From Anaerolineae bacterium (lineage in GTDB: Bacteria; Chloroflexota; Anaerolineae; Anaerolineales; Villigracilaceae): a DNA stretch of 52,066 nucleotides. The stretch covers positions 1-52,066 of the forward strand of contig JABGQV010000129.1 of NCBI GenBank assembly GCA_018648655.1, in the 5' to 3' direction. The position numbers were made by a program, and so were the translations under genes. Below the pieces are notes generated by a model. The model saw only the letters and a list, made by a program, of their open reading frames with translations. It had not been told where the DNA came from and made no database searches. Positions 51,040 to 52,066 of the stretch are shown one piece after another (the stretch's first letter is position 1; the number at the start of each line of letters is the position of its first letter).

Positions 51040-51981
51040 ATGAAACTTACCCCTCAAAAAACAGCTTTTCTTTTCCCTGGTCAGGGTTCACAAGCTTTGG
51101 GCATGGGCAAAGAACTTGCCGCTGCATACCCCGTTGCAAAAGAAACTTTTGAAGAAGCAGACCAAATTTTAGGGTTTGCTCTCTCAAAAATCATGTGGGG
51201 TGATGCGGATGCATTAAATGACACTGCTAATACCCAGCCTGCACTTTTTATTCATTCCATCGCTGCGCTGCGGGTTTTTATGCGACTCATGCCCAAATTT
51301 GAACCTGCGTGCCTTAGTGGGCATTCTCTTGGAGAGATAACAGCGTTATGCGCCGCTCGTTCTATTAGCTTTAGTGATGGCTTGAAACTTGTTCGTCGCC
51401 GGGGAGAGCTAATGCGCCATGCCGGAGAAATTGCGCCCGGTGGTATGGCTGCAATTCTTGGTTTAGAGATTCCCATTTTGGAAGAAATTTGTGCAGAAGC
51501 ATCACAGGAGAATGAGGGCATTCAGGTGGCCAATGATAATTGCCCCGGGCAGATTGTTATTTCTGGTGCAAAGCCAGCTTTAGATCGTGCACTTGAGTTG
51601 GCAAAAAATGCTGGCGCCCGTCGCACAATCCCTTTGGCCGTGAGCATTGCCCCGCATTCGATGTTGATGAGCGTGATTCAACGAGATTTTGATGAAGCTC
51701 TCGCAAACGTTGATATAGCGGAAGCAAGCATCCCCGTGATTGGTAACGTGGGCGCAGAGCCGCTATCTAATATTGCAGAAATTAAATCAGATTTGCGCGC
51801 GCAGCTTACCTCCCGTGTCCGCTGGACAGAATCCATCCAATATATGATTTCTGAAGGCGTGGAAGTTTTTGTAGAGTTAGGCAGCAAGAATGTACTAACG
51901 GGTTTATTGCGAAGAATTGATCGTAGCGTGAAAGGAATTCCGCTAGGAGAAGCAAAAGACTTTGAGAAATTAGCTTTATAA
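51040..51981 (+). CDS. fabD: Malonyl-CoA:ACP transacylase
   Basis: 313 residues. FLFPGQGSQALGMGKEL at the N-terminus, nucleophile Ser96 in GHSLGEI, QVANDNCPGQIVISG and the catalytic His region near SIAPHSMLM. It loads malonyl groups onto acyl carrier protein for fatty-acid synthesis. AGGAAG lies before the ATG. Other fab genes may lie beyond the right edge. Confidence 0.96.
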   Translation: MKLTPQKTAFLFPGQGSQALGMGKELAAAYPVAKETFEEADQILGFALSKIMWGDADALNDTANTQPALFIHSIAALRVFMRLMPKFEPACLSGHSLGEITALCAARSISFSDGLKLVRRRGELMRHAGEIAPGGMAAILGLEIPILEEICAEASQENEGIQVANDNCPGQIVISGAKPALDRALELAKNAGARRTIPLAVSIAPHSMLMSVIQRDFDEALANVDIAEASIPVIGNVGAEPLSNIAEIKSDLRAQLTSRVRWTESIQYMISEGVEVFVELGSKNVLTGLLRRIDRSVKGIPLGEAKDFEKLAL

Positions 51982-52022
51982 CACTTTTGTGCGAAAGGAT
52001 ATTATGTTTTTGTAATCAATAC

Positions 52023-52042
52023 CTTCGCCAATTATGGCGAAG
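52023..52042 (+). other. Hairpin in the right-edge tail
   Basis: CTTCGCCA pairs with TGGCGAAG around ATTA. No T-run follows. The last 85 bases hold no recognisable gene; a three-codon frame at 52003 is not a gene. Confidence 0.4.
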
Positions 52043-52066
52043 CAAGCGGCAGTTTGGCAGAGTGAA

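Noticed and set aside
1-52066. CRISPR arrays, insertion sequences, integrases, prophage or attachment sites.
   Set aside because: No regularly spaced repeats, transposase or integrase motifs, or tRNA-flanking duplications were seen on either strand.

Overview
The window looks like chromosomal DNA of a mesophilic, moderately AT-rich bacterium, most likely a Chloroflexota member of the Anaerolineae type. This is inferred, not computed. The hints are Pro/Thr-rich linkers in exported proteins (39075-41696, 26012-27334, 45048-45962), a monomeric B12-dependent ribonucleotide reductase with NrdR, neighbouring transaldolase and Tal/Pgi-type glucose-6-phosphate isomerase genes, DUF3048 and VanW exported proteins, and a mixture of Shine-Dalgarno-led and apparently leaderless genes. 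TGA is a normal stop here (malQ, tal, pgi and others end in it). I saw no tRNA, rRNA, CRISPR array, insertion sequence or phage gene.

Layout. 1-268: 3' part of a thioredoxin-like gene in which the first Cys position of the CxxC site is an in-frame TGA followed by a SECIS-like hairpin, so it is a selenoprotein candidate and the most interesting item in the window. 344-2490: reverse-strand pair of a transglutaminase-like lipoprotein and a lysine 6-dehydrogenase-like oxidoreductase. 2700-7427: a complete general L-amino-acid ABC transporter (aapJQMP) with its own promoter, an internal terminator after the binding-protein gene and a final terminator. 7460-12120: a reverse-strand accessory patch (SDR oxidoreductase, ligand-poor hemerythrin-like protein, PD40 propeller, two CPBP membrane proteases) with duplicated 5' gene ends and an orphan terminator, which point to past duplication and deletion.

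12121-23001: alaS, a divergent deoxynucleoside-kinase/MFS pair, a pirin, a heme-c-type PAS histidine kinase, a Nudix/RNase T2 pair and an RlmI-like rRNA methyltransferase. 23058-27334: glycogen metabolism (glgA, malQ) with a DUF3048 protein coupled to malQ. 27347-31358: reverse-strand EamA transporter, VanW protein and a coiled-coil/zinc-ribbon protein. 31537-38968: a pentose-phosphate run (tkt, small membrane protein, tal, pgi) that continues into a Tat-exported phosphoesterase, a pterin dehydratase and an MFS transporter, several joined by ATGA overlaps. 39075-41696: a large membrane-anchored TAP-like hydrolase. 42133-44973: nrdR and nrdJ. 45048-50629: reverse-strand GH114 lipoprotein, secF, secD, a P-loop protein, a TrkA-type channel-like protein and a SpoIIE-type phosphatase. 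50656-51981: rpmF and fabD, ending in an 85-base tail without a recognisable gene.

Functionally this is mostly core metabolism and envelope biology: amino-acid uptake, glycogen and pentose-phosphate carbon flow, deoxynucleotide supply by both salvage kinase and B12-dependent reduction, and Sec export. Redox and sensory items (candidate selenoprotein, heme-c sensor kinase, degenerate hemerythrin-like protein) are interspersed.
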